DNA from: an uncultured Pseudomonadota bacterium
GTDB lineage: Bacteria; Pseudomonadota; Gammaproteobacteria; Steroidobacterales; Steroidobacteraceae
Length of the DNA: 40,577 bases
Direction of reading: 5' to 3'
NCBI GenBank assembly: GCA_903908265.1
Contig: CAIVRI010000092.1
Span: 1 to 40,577, forward strand
Both the position numbers and the translations under genes were made by a program. Under the pieces are notes generated by a model, which did no database searches, was not told the origin of the DNA, and worked only from the letters and a program-made list of their open reading frames with translations. Shown here one piece after another: positions 1 through 8,017 of this stretch (its first letter is position 1; each line of letters begins with the position of its first letter).

Positions 1-1136
1 ATTTCCGCCTCGGTGTTGTAGGCGTGCACGGAGGCGCGCACGGCGGCCGCGTGCCGCGCCCATTGCGGCGCATGCGGTGCGGCCTGTGGGCCCGTGACCG
101 AGGTGTTCGCGCCGAGTGCGCGCAAGCGCAGCATCGTTTGCTGCGCGGCTTCGCCATCCTTGACGAAGGTCACGATGCCGCCACGCTGTTGCCCGTGATC
201 GAGCACCGAGACGCCGGGCACCGTGGCGAGCGCGTCCCGCAAGCGCTCAGCCAGTGCGGCGATGCGGGACGTGACTGCCGTCACGCCGCAGTCGAGCAGA
301 TAACGCACGGCGGCGCGTGCGCCGAGGCGGCCGGCCACATAACTCTCCCAACACTCAAAGCGCCGCGCGCCGTCGAGGAACTGGTAGCCATCGGCCGTGA
401 CACGACCCGAGTGCAGATCGATGAACGGTGGCTCGAGGGTGGCCAACAACGCGCGCTCGACATATAAAAAGCCTGTACCGCGCGGCCCGCGTAGAAATTT
501 ACGGCCACTGCCGGTATAGATATGGCAACCGATGGCGCGTACATCGATGGACAGTTGCCCTACCGATTGGCAGCCATCGAGCACGTAGTACAGGCCATGG
601 CGGCGCGCGATGGCGCCCACCGCCGCGGCGGGATTGATCAAGCCGTCATGTGTGGGCGAGTGCGTGAGCATCACCGCACGGGTGCGCGTACCGATGGCAC
701 GCTCGAGCGACTCGAGAGCGATCGTGCCGTCACCGGCCGAGGGCACGGTGGTCAACACCAGGCCGCGTTGGCGCGCCAGTTGTAACAGCGCCAGATGGTT
801 CGAGGCATAGTCCGAGGCGTGCACCAGCACCTCATCACCGGCCTTGAGCGGTAGTGCGTGCACCGCCAGATGCCAAGCGCGCGTGGCGTTTTCGATCCAC
901 GCGATCTCGTCCCGGGCACAGCCGAGCAATTGCGCAAAGGCATCGTAAAAGTCCGCCAGCGCCGGTGCGGCGGCCGCTTCGGCCTCGTAACTGCCGATGC
1001 GCCGTTCCAGATCTAGGTGCGCGAGGATCGCATCGGCGACCGGGTTGGGCATGAGGCCCGCGCCGGCATTGTTGAAATGGATCAGCGACTCGCAGGCCGG
1101 TGTGTCGCGGCGCAAGCGGGCAAGGTCGAGGGTCAT
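1..1136 (-). CDS. Class V aminotransferase-fold PLP enzyme, C-terminus cut by window edge
   Basis: This fold-type I PLP enzyme is translated from an ATG at 1134-1136 and runs off the window start after about 378 residues. The PLP site is visible: the Asp/Gln pair of LDGCQSVGQL (D187, Q190) and a Schiff-base lysine in TGSGRKFLRGPRGTG (K213). That lysine context is typical of the cysteine-desulfurase/isopenicillin-epimerase/EgtE branch of class V and differs from my recollection of the 2-aminoethylphosphonate transaminase PhnW. The gene lies 26 bp downstream of the SDR on the same strand, so the two are probably co-transcribed, and both diverge from the phosphonate-type transporter. A C-S or C-N lyase, an epimerase or an aminotransferase are all possible. 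The family call is secure; the substrate is unknown. Confidence 0.85.
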   Translation of the reverse strand, partial: MTLDLARLRRDTPACESLIHFNNAGAGLMPNPVADAILAHLDLERRIGSYEAEAAAAPALADFYDAFAQLLGCARDEIAWIENATRAWHLAVHALPLKAGDEVLVHASDYASNHLALLQLARQRGLVLTTVPSAGDGTIALESLERAIGTRTRAVMLTHSPTHDGLINPAAAVGAIARRHGLYYVLDGCQSVGQLSIDVRAIGCHIYTGSGRKFLRGPRGTGFLYVERALLATLEPPFIDLHSGRVTADGYQFLDGARRFECWESYVAGRLGARAAVRYLLDCGVTAVTSRIAALAERLRDALATVPGVSVLDHGQQRGGIVTFVKDGEAAQQTMLRLRALGANTSVTGPQAAPHAPQWARHAAAVRASVHAYNTEAE

Positions 1137-1162
1137 GGGTCGATGCTTCCGTAGGCCAGGGT

Positions 1163-1942
1163 TCAGGTGCGCAAATAACTCGCGCCGTTGACATCGAGGA
1201 TCGCGCCGGTCATCGCGGCGGGTGCATCCAGCGCACACCACACCGCTGCTTGCGCCAGTTCCTCCGGTTGCGTGATCCGGCCGAGCGGATGCTGCGCGAG
1301 GATTTCCGCGCCGTTCGGTCCGTTGACGTGGCCGACGGCCATGTCGGTGGCAACCCAACCGGGGGCGAGACTGTAGGCATAGATCGCGAGGGGCGCGAGC
1401 GCCTTGGCAAGCGACTGGCTGAGCGCATTGAGGCCCGCTTTGGAGGCGCCATAGGCGGGCGCTTCGGGCTCGCCGCGAAAGGCGCCACGCGAGGAGATCT
1501 GCACCAGGCGACCACGACCGAAGGCGCTGTCGCGCGGTGCGCGCTGGGCCATGGCGCTGGCCGCATGGCGCGCCAGTTGTGCCGGGCCGATCAGATTGGC
1601 GCCGAGAGTCCGTTGCCAGGCGTCCGTCCACGCGGTCGCCTCCGTGGTGAGCGGTGGGTGGTCTTGAAAGAGACCGGCATTGTTGATCAGCACATCGATG
1701 CACGGATGCGCAGCGCTGACCGAGGCCCACAACTGATCCACCGCCACGGGGTCTTCCAGTGCCGCTTGATGCAGGGTGTGGCCGTGGCCGGGCAAGCGCT
1801 CGCGCACCGCGGCGGCGAGGGCGGCGTTGTGGTGATAGTGCAGGGCGATGACCACGCCGCGCGCCGCCAGTTGTAGTGCGATGACGGCGCCGATGCCGCG
1901 CGAGGCGCCGGTTACCAAGGCAGTCAGTGGAGGGTGTGGCAT
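1163..1942 (-). CDS. Short-chain dehydrogenase/reductase (SDR)
   Basis: A 259-residue classical SDR, the usual family length. The nucleotide-binding TGASRGIG motif lies at residues 11-18, the NNAG motif at 87-90, and the catalytic tetrad is N115, S151, Y164 and K168 (YGASK). The ATG at 1940-1942 is preferred because the Rossmann motif then starts close to the N-terminus; a GTG at 1978 would add twelve residues and lie inside the inverted repeat. It resembles 3-oxoacyl-ACP reductase-like SDRs, but the family is too broad to name a substrate. Next to a TmpA/TmpB-like pair, one speculative role is redox interconversion of a hydroxylated phosphonate or betaine intermediate. Confidence 0.9.
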   Translation of the reverse strand: MPHPPLTALVTGASRGIGAVIALQLAARGVVIALHYHHNAALAAAVRERLPGHGHTLHQAALEDPVAVDQLWASVSAAHPCIDVLINNAGLFQDHPPLTTEATAWTDAWQRTLGANLIGPAQLARHAASAMAQRAPRDSAFGRGRLVQISSRGAFRGEPEAPAYGASKAGLNALSQSLAKALAPLAIYAYSLAPGWVATDMAVGHVNGPNGAEILAQHPLGRITQPEELAQAAVWCALDAPAAMTGAILDVNGASYLRT

Positions 1943-1967
1943 GCAAGGCGCTCTGGTGGAAAGGCCA

Positions 1968-1998
1968 GAGCCTAGCACTGTGGTCGCGTGCTAGGCTC
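1968..1998. promoter_or_regulatory. Perfect inverted repeat in the divergent promoter gap (candidate operator)
   Basis: The arms are GAGCCTAGCAC (1968-1978) and GTGCTAGGCTC (1988-1998), perfectly complementary over 11 bp with a 9-bp spacer. The repeat lies in the 88-bp gap between the divergently transcribed SDR and transporter genes. No T-run follows it on either strand, so a regulator-binding site is more likely than a terminator. No regulator gene is visible nearby. Confidence 0.55.
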
Positions 1999-2030
1999 GC
2001 TGTCCCTAGATTGGGCTGCCGGATGCGCGC

Positions 2031-3365
2031 ATGACGACGGGTTCGACCGCGGCGCGTGGGCTACTGCCACGACAAACGCTGGTGCTGCTGCTGCTGTTCG
2101 GCGGCTATGCCGCCTGCTATTTCGGGCGCGCGAATTTCTCGGTCTCGATGCCGTTGTTGGTCGACGAACTGGCGCGGCATGGCGTGGCGCCGGAGCGGGC
2201 GGTGGTGCAACTCGGCACGGTCTACTCGATGGGCGTGCTGGCCTATGCGCTCGGCAAGCTGTGCTTGGGGGGGCTGGGTGATTGGTGGGGCGGACGGCGC
2301 TCGTTTCTGATTGCGCTGGGCGGTTCGGCGCTGTTTACGTTTTTGTTTTCGACCGGCGCCGGCCTGCCGCTGTTTACGCTTGCCTGGGTGGGCAATCGCT
2401 TGACGCAGTCGATCGGCTGGGCGGGCTTGCTCAAAGTGACCGGGCGCTGGTTCGACTTTCGTGGGCATGGCACGGTGGTCGCGCTGCTCTCGGTCAGTTA
2501 CCTCGTCGGCGATGCCTTGGCGCGGGAGTCGATGGGGTTGCTGTTGGCGCACGGCGCGAGTTGGATGGACTTGTCGCGCTTTGCCGCGGCAGTGCTGGGC
2601 GGATTTTTTTTACTGAACCTGGTGTTTTTGCGTGAGTCGCGCGTGGACTGTGGCTACGCGGCCCCGCAGGTCAATCCGATCAATCTCTATGGGCACCACG
2701 TAACCGATGCGCCGCCGCTGACGGTGCGGGGCTTGTTGCTGCCCTTGCTGGCCAGTCGCTCGTTTCGGCTGGTGTGTGTCTTGTCCTTCGGCTGTACGGT
2801 GGTGCGCGAGGCCTTTGGGGTTTGGCTGCCGGTCTTTCTTAAAGAGGCGGCCGGTTATGACGCGGCCCATGCGGCGCGTTTTTCGGGCGTGTTCCCGGCG
2901 GTGGGGGCGGTGTCGGTATTGATGGCGGGTTGGGCGGGCGATCGCCTCGGCGTGAATGGGCGACCAACCTTGTTGTTCGTGGGCCTATGGGCTACGGCCG
3001 TGGCCTTGGGTGCGCTCTTTATTTTTGCGCCGGCGGTCGTTGGGCGCGCCACGACGGTGGCGTTGATTGGGCTGGTGGCGTTTTGTTTGCTGGGACCGTA
3101 CTCCTATCTGGGCGGCGCTTTTGCGCTGGACTTTGGCGGCGGTCGGGGCGGCGCGATCGCCTCGGGTTTGATCGATGGGGTGGGTTACCTCGGTGGGGCA
3201 CTGGCGGGCATCGGGGTGGCGCAGTTGTCGGTCGCATACGGCTGGCGCGGGGTGTTTGCGGGTTTGAGTCTGGTGGCCGTGCTGTCGGCGCTGGCCGCAG
3301 GTTGGCTTTACACTGCACAGCGACAGGCCCATCGCCGGGCGCGTGAGGAGTTGTATGTCGAGTGA
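2031..3365 (+). CDS. MFS transporter of the organophosphate:phosphate antiporter (GlpT/UhpT-like) type
   Basis: A 444-residue, about 12-helix major facilitator. The N-terminal helix has the YAACYFGRANFSVSMP pattern seen in GlpT/UhpC-type OPA antiporters, followed by GKLCLGGLGDWWGGRR, the loop 2-3 MFS signature. OPA carriers exchange organic phosphates for inorganic phosphate, so a phosphonate substrate in this cassette is a reasonable inference. The stop codon overlaps the next gene by 11 bp, which suggests translational coupling. No strong Shine-Dalgarno is visible before the ATG at 2031. The family is fairly secure; the substrate is inferred from context alone. Confidence 0.85.
   Translation: MTTGSTAARGLLPRQTLVLLLLFGGYAACYFGRANFSVSMPLLVDELARHGVAPERAVVQLGTVYSMGVLAYALGKLCLGGLGDWWGGRRSFLIALGGSALFTFLFSTGAGLPLFTLAWVGNRLTQSIGWAGLLKVTGRWFDFRGHGTVVALLSVSYLVGDALARESMGLLLAHGASWMDLSRFAAAVLGGFFLLNLVFLRESRVDCGYAAPQVNPINLYGHHVTDAPPLTVRGLLLPLLASRSFRLVCVLSFGCTVVREAFGVWLPVFLKEAAGYDAAHAARFSGVFPAVGAVSVLMAGWAGDRLGVNGRPTLLFVGLWATAVALGALFIFAPAVVGRATTVALIGLVAFCLLGPYSYLGGAFALDFGGGRGGAIASGLIDGVGYLGGALAGIGVAQLSVAYGWRGVFAGLSLVAVLSALAAGWLYTAQRQAHRRAREELYVE
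3345..3350 (+). promoter_or_regulatory. Shine-Dalgarno that decides the TmpA-like start
   Basis: GAGGAG lies 4 bases before the ATG at 3355, inside the end of the transporter gene. It favours that ATG over an in-frame GTG at 3343 that would begin at the ribosome-binding site itself. Confidence 0.6.
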
Positions 3366-4473
3366 ACCGAGCCCGTGGGTGGAAGCACACCCCGACCATG
3401 TACGGATCGATTGGGGTCAGGGGGTCGCAGGCGCATTTGCGGCGCTCTGGCTTGCCGACAATCGTGCCGAAGATCGGCACGCCAATGGACAACGGTTGAT
3501 TGATGTCCTGGATCTGCCGGAGTCCGTGCGTATCCAGACCGCCACCGTGGTGGACGGCATGCTGCACGTGACCTTCGCAGGGACGGTAGCCCCCTTGGTA
3601 CGGCCGCTCGCATGGTTGCGTGCGACCTTGGGGCCGCTCACGGCCGCGCGGCCGGAACTGGATCGCGCGGCCTGGCTGGACGGCGCGCGGCGCGTGGCGG
3701 CGCGAGATTTTGCCTGGCGTACGTACGCGGCCGTGCGTGCGGATGCGGCGCTGCGCGGCGTGTGGTTGCGGCGCTTGGCGCGCGATGGCATCGCCTTTCT
3801 GTCGGAGGTGCCGTGTGTGGAGGGCATGATCGTCGAGGTCGGCAGCCTGCTGGGCGCCGTGGCGCACACCAATTATGGGGTGTTGTTTGATGTGCGCGCA
3901 GAGCCGGTGCCGGAGAACTTGGCGTATACCGATTGGGGCCTTGGGCTGCATACCGACAATCCGTATCGCGATCCGGTACCGGGCTTTCAGGCGCTGCATG
4001 TCTTGGTCGCGTCCCCAGAGGGCGGTGACAGTCTATTTGCGGATGGCCTCGCGTTGGCCGCGCACTTGCGCACCATCGATGCGGCATCCTTTGCGTGTTT
4101 GACGCGCACCCCGGTGCCCTTTCATTACCGTTCGGCCGCGGCGGATCTGTGCTCAGAGAAGCCGCTCATCGCACTCGACGTCGCCGGGGACGTACGCGCG
4201 GTGCATTACAACAACCGTTCGATCGCGCCACTGCGCTTGCAAGGTGAGGCGGCACAAGACTTCTATCGCGCCTATCGGGCCTTTGCGCGGTTGTTGCGCG
4301 AACCGCGCTTCCAATTGCGGCTGCGCCTGCAGGCGGGCGAGCTGGTGGTGTTTGATAACCGACGCATCTTGCACGGACGCACCGCCTTCGCCAGTCAACA
4401 CCATCCCCGTCATCTACAGGGCTGCTACCTGACCCGCGACAGTGTGCTCAGCAATGCGGCTCTTTTACCCTGA
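3355..4473 (+). CDS. tmpA: Fe(II)/2-oxoglutarate oxygenase of the gamma-butyrobetaine hydroxylase family, TmpA-like
   Basis: A 372-residue protein with the two-domain layout of gamma-butyrobetaine hydroxylase: a DUF971-type N-terminal domain (about 10-95, with LWLADNR at 31-37) and a TauD-type catalytic domain. The iron ligands are visible as H199-T-D201 (GLHTDNPYRD) and H340 (RRILHGR), with RHLQGCYLT near the C-terminus as in this family. The Cys ligands that bind zinc in the N-terminal domain of gamma-butyrobetaine hydroxylase are absent after LWLADN. TmpA hydroxylates C1 of 2-(trimethylammonio)ethylphosphonate. The call rests on the immediately following PhnZ/TmpB-type gene and the OPA transporter upstream. 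The alternative is a true gamma-butyrobetaine hydroxylase making carnitine; the pairing with an HD oxygenase argues against that. Confidence 0.8.
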   Translation: MSSEPSPWVEAHPDHVRIDWGQGVAGAFAALWLADNRAEDRHANGQRLIDVLDLPESVRIQTATVVDGMLHVTFAGTVAPLVRPLAWLRATLGPLTAARPELDRAAWLDGARRVAARDFAWRTYAAVRADAALRGVWLRRLARDGIAFLSEVPCVEGMIVEVGSLLGAVAHTNYGVLFDVRAEPVPENLAYTDWGLGLHTDNPYRDPVPGFQALHVLVASPEGGDSLFADGLALAAHLRTIDAASFACLTRTPVPFHYRSAAADLCSEKPLIALDVAGDVRAVHYNNRSIAPLRLQGEAAQDFYRAYRAFARLLREPRFQLRLRLQAGELVVFDNRRILHGRTAFASQHHPRHLQGCYLTRDSVLSNAALLP

Positions 4474-4481
4474 GGTTTTTG

Positions 4482-5036
4482 ATGCACCCCGTACCGCCGA
4501 TTGTGCAGCAGATCGAAGCGCTGTATGCGTCCCGCGCGCTCGGCAATTATTTTGGTGAGACGATCACGCAACTCGAGCACGGACTGCAGGCCGCTTATTT
4601 TGCGCAAGCGGGCGGTGCGTCGGAGGCGGTCGTGATTGCCGCCTTGCTGCATGACGTGGGGCATCTGGTCGTGGACGTGCCCGCGGACTTGGCGGACTGG
4701 ACGCACGACGCGCAGCATGAGCAGACCGGTGCCGATTGGTTGGCGCACTATTTTGGTCCGCAGGTCACGGAGCCGGTGCGCTTGCATGTGGCAGCCAAGC
4801 GGTACTTGTGTGCGACCGATGCAGGTTACTACGCACGCTTGTCGGCAGCCTCCGTGCATACCCTGCAACTGCAGGGGGGGGCGATGACACCGGCCGAGGT
4901 GGCTGCATTTGAGGCCAATCCCTTCCACCAAGCCGCCGTGCTGCTGCGCTTGTGTGACGAGCAGGGCAAAGTGCTGGGCTTTGCGGCGCCGGCGCTGTCG
5001 ACCTATCGGGCGCGCATCGCGGCGCTGTTGCGCTGA
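4482..5036 (+). CDS. tmpB: HD-domain mixed-valent di-iron oxygenase, PhnZ/TmpB-like C-P bond-cleaving enzyme
   Basis: A 184-residue single HD domain, the length of PhnZ/TmpB. Every expected landmark is present at PhnZ-like spacing: YFGE lid (Y23, E26), H33, HD pair H57-D58, H79, H102, K106 (LHVAAKRY) and D159 (RLCDEQ). Family members oxidise a 1-hydroxy-phosphonate with O2, cleaving the C-P bond to release phosphate and a carboxylate; TmpB yields glycine betaine. The start is the ATG at 4482, with TGAGG at 4471-4475 overlapping the stop of the upstream oxygenase. The gap of 8 bp implies one operon. Whether the substrate carries a trimethylammonium group (TmpB) or a free amine (PhnZ) is inferred from the betaine-hydroxylase-like partner. 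Confidence 0.85.
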   Translation: MHPVPPIVQQIEALYASRALGNYFGETITQLEHGLQAAYFAQAGGASEAVVIAALLHDVGHLVVDVPADLADWTHDAQHEQTGADWLAHYFGPQVTEPVRLHVAAKRYLCATDAGYYARLSAASVHTLQLQGGAMTPAEVAAFEANPFHQAAVLLRLCDEQGKVLGFAAPALSTYRARIAALLR

Positions 5037-6089
5037 TCAACCCTCGGCAGTGGCGCCGCGTCGGCCGGTGCCGCGGCGCAGCGTCGCGCCGGCGGCAGCA
5101 CCCGAGGCGCGGTCCATATGGCCGGCCAGTTGGGCGCGGGCCCCGACCGTGAGGGGCCCTAGAGCGGCTTCGATGCTGGTGGCGGTCGGTTTTGCGCCCG
5201 GCACGTACGCATCCATTGCACGGCGCATCGCGGCGAGATGTTCGGGCGAGGTGCCGCAGCAACCGCCGACGACGCGGGCGCCGGCATCAAGCGCCATTTG
5301 CACGTAGAGACCCATCAATTCCGGGGTGCCGTTATAACGGATGGCGCCGTCCACATACTGCGGGATGCCGCAGTTGGCTTTGGCGACCAGCACGGTGCCC
5401 GGATCGGCGGCCGTTGCGAGATTCAGGATCGAGGCGATCAGTTCCGACGGACCCACCCCGCAATTACTGCCGCAACCGGCCAACTGGTGCGTGCGCGCGA
5501 CGTCGGCAAGTTCGGCCGGCGTGAGTGACATCATGGTGCGGCCATTGGTGTCGAAAGACAGCGTACTGACGACCGGCAGTCCGGTGCTGGCCGCCGCTGC
5601 AATCGCCGCTTCGACCTCTTCGCGCGAGGACATGGTCTCGATCCACAACACATCGACGCCACCGGCCTGCAGGGCGAGCGCTTGTTCCGTGAAGGCCGCC
5701 TTTGCATCGGCAATGGAGAGGGGCCCCAGGGGTTCGAGGATCTCCCCGGTTGGGCCCATGCTGCCGCCGACGAGGACGGTGCGGGGGGACTGATCGGCGA
5801 CTGCACGGGCCAGGTGCGTGGCCGCGACATTCAGTTCGTGCACGCGCGCTTCGGCGCCATGCAGTTTGAGGCGATAGCGGGTACCGCCGAAGGTGTTGGT
5901 CAGAATAATGTCGGCGCCGGCATCGACAAAACGTTGGTGCAGCAGGCGGATGCGATCGGGGTGTGCCAGATTCCAGAGTTCTGGCGCATCGCCGGACAGG
6001 AGGCCCATCTCGAACAGGTTGCTGCCGGTGGCGCCATCCGCCAGCAGGTAGGTGTTGCGTTGCAACAGGTCGGCGAAGGCATTGCGCAT
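5037..6089 (-). CDS. Betaine-homocysteine S-methyltransferase-like (homocysteine methyltransferase domain)
   Basis: A 350-residue homocysteine S-methyltransferase-fold (TIM barrel) protein. The zinc-thiolate ligands are C210 (GCGSNCGVG) and C277/C278 (VVGGCCGTSPEH); the N-terminal ADGATGSNLFEMGL motif is also typical. The last 40 residues are Gly/Ala/Arg-rich and probably disordered. The start at 6089 has a GGAG Shine-Dalgarno. Betaine-homocysteine methyltransferases transfer one methyl of glycine betaine to homocysteine, giving methionine and dimethylglycine. Glycine betaine is the predicted product of the neighbouring TmpA/TmpB pair, which favours this over S-methylmethionine- or cobalamin-linked relatives. 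It is convergent with tmpB and the two stop codons abut as TGATCA. Confidence 0.82.
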   Translation of the reverse strand: MRNAFADLLQRNTYLLADGATGSNLFEMGLLSGDAPELWNLAHPDRIRLLHQRFVDAGADIILTNTFGGTRYRLKLHGAEARVHELNVAATHLARAVADQSPRTVLVGGSMGPTGEILEPLGPLSIADAKAAFTEQALALQAGGVDVLWIETMSSREEVEAAIAAAASTGLPVVSTLSFDTNGRTMMSLTPAELADVARTHQLAGCGSNCGVGPSELIASILNLATAADPGTVLVAKANCGIPQYVDGAIRYNGTPELMGLYVQMALDAGARVVGGCCGTSPEHLAAMRRAMDAYVPGAKPTATSIEAALGPLTVGARAQLAGHMDRASGAAAGATLRRGTGRRGATAEG

Positions 6090-6361
6090 CAGGCGTCTCC
6101 GTGCGGGCGAACGGCCGGATGGGCCGAAGCGTTTAGTTTAACGTATCGCGTTGCGACGCAGGCGTCGGTCACCGTAGTGGGTGCGTGTGCAACCGGTCAA
6201 ATGCGGTGAGGAGCCGACGGACTTCTCTAAAACACCCCTCGATGGGCGGCAAATTAACCACTTAGATGTGCGCGACCTGCGCTCGTGCTGCGTTTGCAAG
6301 ACAAGGGATCAACCCTTTCTTTTGCGGTGGGCAGCCAGTGATTGCTCGGGTTGCGCGGCTT

Positions 6362-8017
6362 TTATTTGCTCGGCGTGGGGCTTTGTGTGCTCCGGATGAA
6401 CGAGGCCACATCGCTATGGAATTGTTTCAAGATCGCTTCGTTCACATAGATCATGTGCCCGGCCTCGTAATAGCGATAGCTGATGTTCGCTTGCAGGGCG
6501 TTGGGAATGGGCAAGTGATGCATCTCAAAGATGCCTTGGTAATACGGCGTCGCCAAATCGTAATAGCCACCGGCCAACAAGATCTTCAGACCCGGATTGG
6601 ATTTCATCGCAAAGGCAAGATCCGGCATCACGTTGGTACCACCCCACTGCTCGGACGCGGGCGCCCCATTGGGCTGGTGGTGACGTAGATCCCAAGAGAA
6701 GCCGTCGGCGTAAATATTAACCTTGTAGGTTTCGTTCTCGCCGTACTGGAGGTCTTTGCGCAGGTATTGATTGATCGCCGTGGTGTAGGCGCTACTGATG
6801 GCATTGCTTTGCGGATCGTATTCGGCCGTTTCACTGAGCGGATTCAGATCCGGGCCTTTGTAGCGAGAATCCAAGCGTCCCAACGTGGTTTCTTCGTCCA
6901 ACGCCAGGGTTTTGGTAAAGGCGCCGCCGGAGACCCGTAAATCGGATTTCAACAGATAGGCCACCGGCAAGCCGGTGTACTCGTGCAGTTGCTGCGCCAC
7001 CGCCTGCTTTTTGGCGGGCGACAATTCGCTGCCTTGCAGCAGGGCACTGGCATAGTCGCCGAGAGCGAACTGGGCGACTTCGGTTAAGAACGGCTCCAGA
7101 GCGGCGGGCTGCTGCGGCAGCTTGTGGTGGTAATAGGCGGTCGCCGCATACGTCGGCAAGGCGATCGCGTAGGCCTGATCCACGCCGGGGTTCGTTTTCG
7201 GGCCATCCACGCTGTTATCAAAGCTGAGAATAGCCGACAGCAGGACGATGCCGTTCAGATCGATCGTGCCGAGGTTCGCCGCGATCACGGCACTGCGCGG
7301 GGTGCCATAGCTTTCACCGAACAGATACTTGGGCGAGTTCCAGCGATTGTATTTGGTCAGAAAACGGCTGATGAAGTGCTTGAAGGCCTGTGCGTCGCCG
7401 TCCATGCCCCAAAACGCCTTCTCTTTTTCTTTACCGAAAATGCGGCTGAAGCCAGCGCCGGGGGCATCGATGAACACCACGTCGCTGACGTCGAGGAGGC
7501 TGTAATCGTTATTGATCAGTCGATAGGGCGCCGCGCTGTCGTGTTGGGTGTCGGTGGTGACCACCCGCTTTGGGCCGAAGGAGCCCATATGCAGCCACAT
7601 GGTCGAGCTGCCGGGGCCGCCGTTGTAGAAGAAGGTGACCGGGCGCTGCTCGCTGGCGGCGCTCTTTTTGAAGTAGGCGGTATAGAACATCCGCGCGGTG
7701 GCCGGTTGCTCGTCGGTTTTGCTGGGCAGGTCGAGCCCTGCGGTGGGCAGCACGGCGCCGTCGAGGGTGAGCATGGCGTTCAGGGCGTCGGTCGAGCCGA
7801 CGGTGAGGGTGCCGGCTACGGCGTCATATTGGATGACTTGGCCGTTGACCGTGACCGCACCACTCGTGCGTGCATCCGGTGCCGCGGGCACGAAGGCCCC
7901 CGTCGTCTTGTGCGTCTCGGGCGCTTCGGTCTTGTCATCGGCGATCGCTGGCATGGGCTGCGCACTGAACGCCGCCAGCAGCAGGGTCAGAGGCCAATGG
8001 AGTGCGGGTCGGTTCAT
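6362..8017 (-). CDS. Secreted S10 family serine carboxypeptidase-like peptidase
   Basis: A 551-residue protein with a Sec signal peptide (hydrophobic stretch about 8-20, cleavage near AIA-D at 26-27). The S10 landmarks are all present: oxyanion loop YNGGPGSSTMW (131-141), nucleophile S236 in GESYG, catalytic D487 (GGYYDLATP) and H521 (EAGHMIY). S10 enzymes remove C-terminal residues from peptides and are active at acidic pH; bacterial members are usually periplasmic or secreted. The gene stands alone with about 270 bp before the methyltransferase gene and a long gap upstream, so it is probably monocistronic. The substrate cannot be inferred. Confidence 0.92.
   Translation of the reverse strand: MNRPALHWPLTLLLAAFSAQPMPAIADDKTEAPETHKTTGAFVPAAPDARTSGAVTVNGQVIQYDAVAGTLTVGSTDALNAMLTLDGAVLPTAGLDLPSKTDEQPATARMFYTAYFKKSAASEQRPVTFFYNGGPGSSTMWLHMGSFGPKRVVTTDTQHDSAAPYRLINNDYSLLDVSDVVFIDAPGAGFSRIFGKEKEKAFWGMDGDAQAFKHFISRFLTKYNRWNSPKYLFGESYGTPRSAVIAANLGTIDLNGIVLLSAILSFDNSVDGPKTNPGVDQAYAIALPTYAATAYYHHKLPQQPAALEPFLTEVAQFALGDYASALLQGSELSPAKKQAVAQQLHEYTGLPVAYLLKSDLRVSGGAFTKTLALDEETTLGRLDSRYKGPDLNPLSETAEYDPQSNAISSAYTTAINQYLRKDLQYGENETYKVNIYADGFSWDLRHHQPNGAPASEQWGGTNVMPDLAFAMKSNPGLKILLAGGYYDLATPYYQGIFEMHHLPIPNALQANISYRYYEAGHMIYVNEAILKQFHSDVASFIRSTQSPTPSK

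Noticed and set aside
24-810. Several plus-strand open frames at the window start
   Set aside because: They are antisense shadows of the class V PLP enzyme, whose minus-strand translation carries the PLP motifs.
3355-4473. Plain gamma-butyrobetaine hydroxylase (carnitine synthesis)
   Set aside because: The overlapping OPA transporter and adjacent PhnZ/TmpB-type oxygenase favour a phosphonate pathway; retained only as an alternative.
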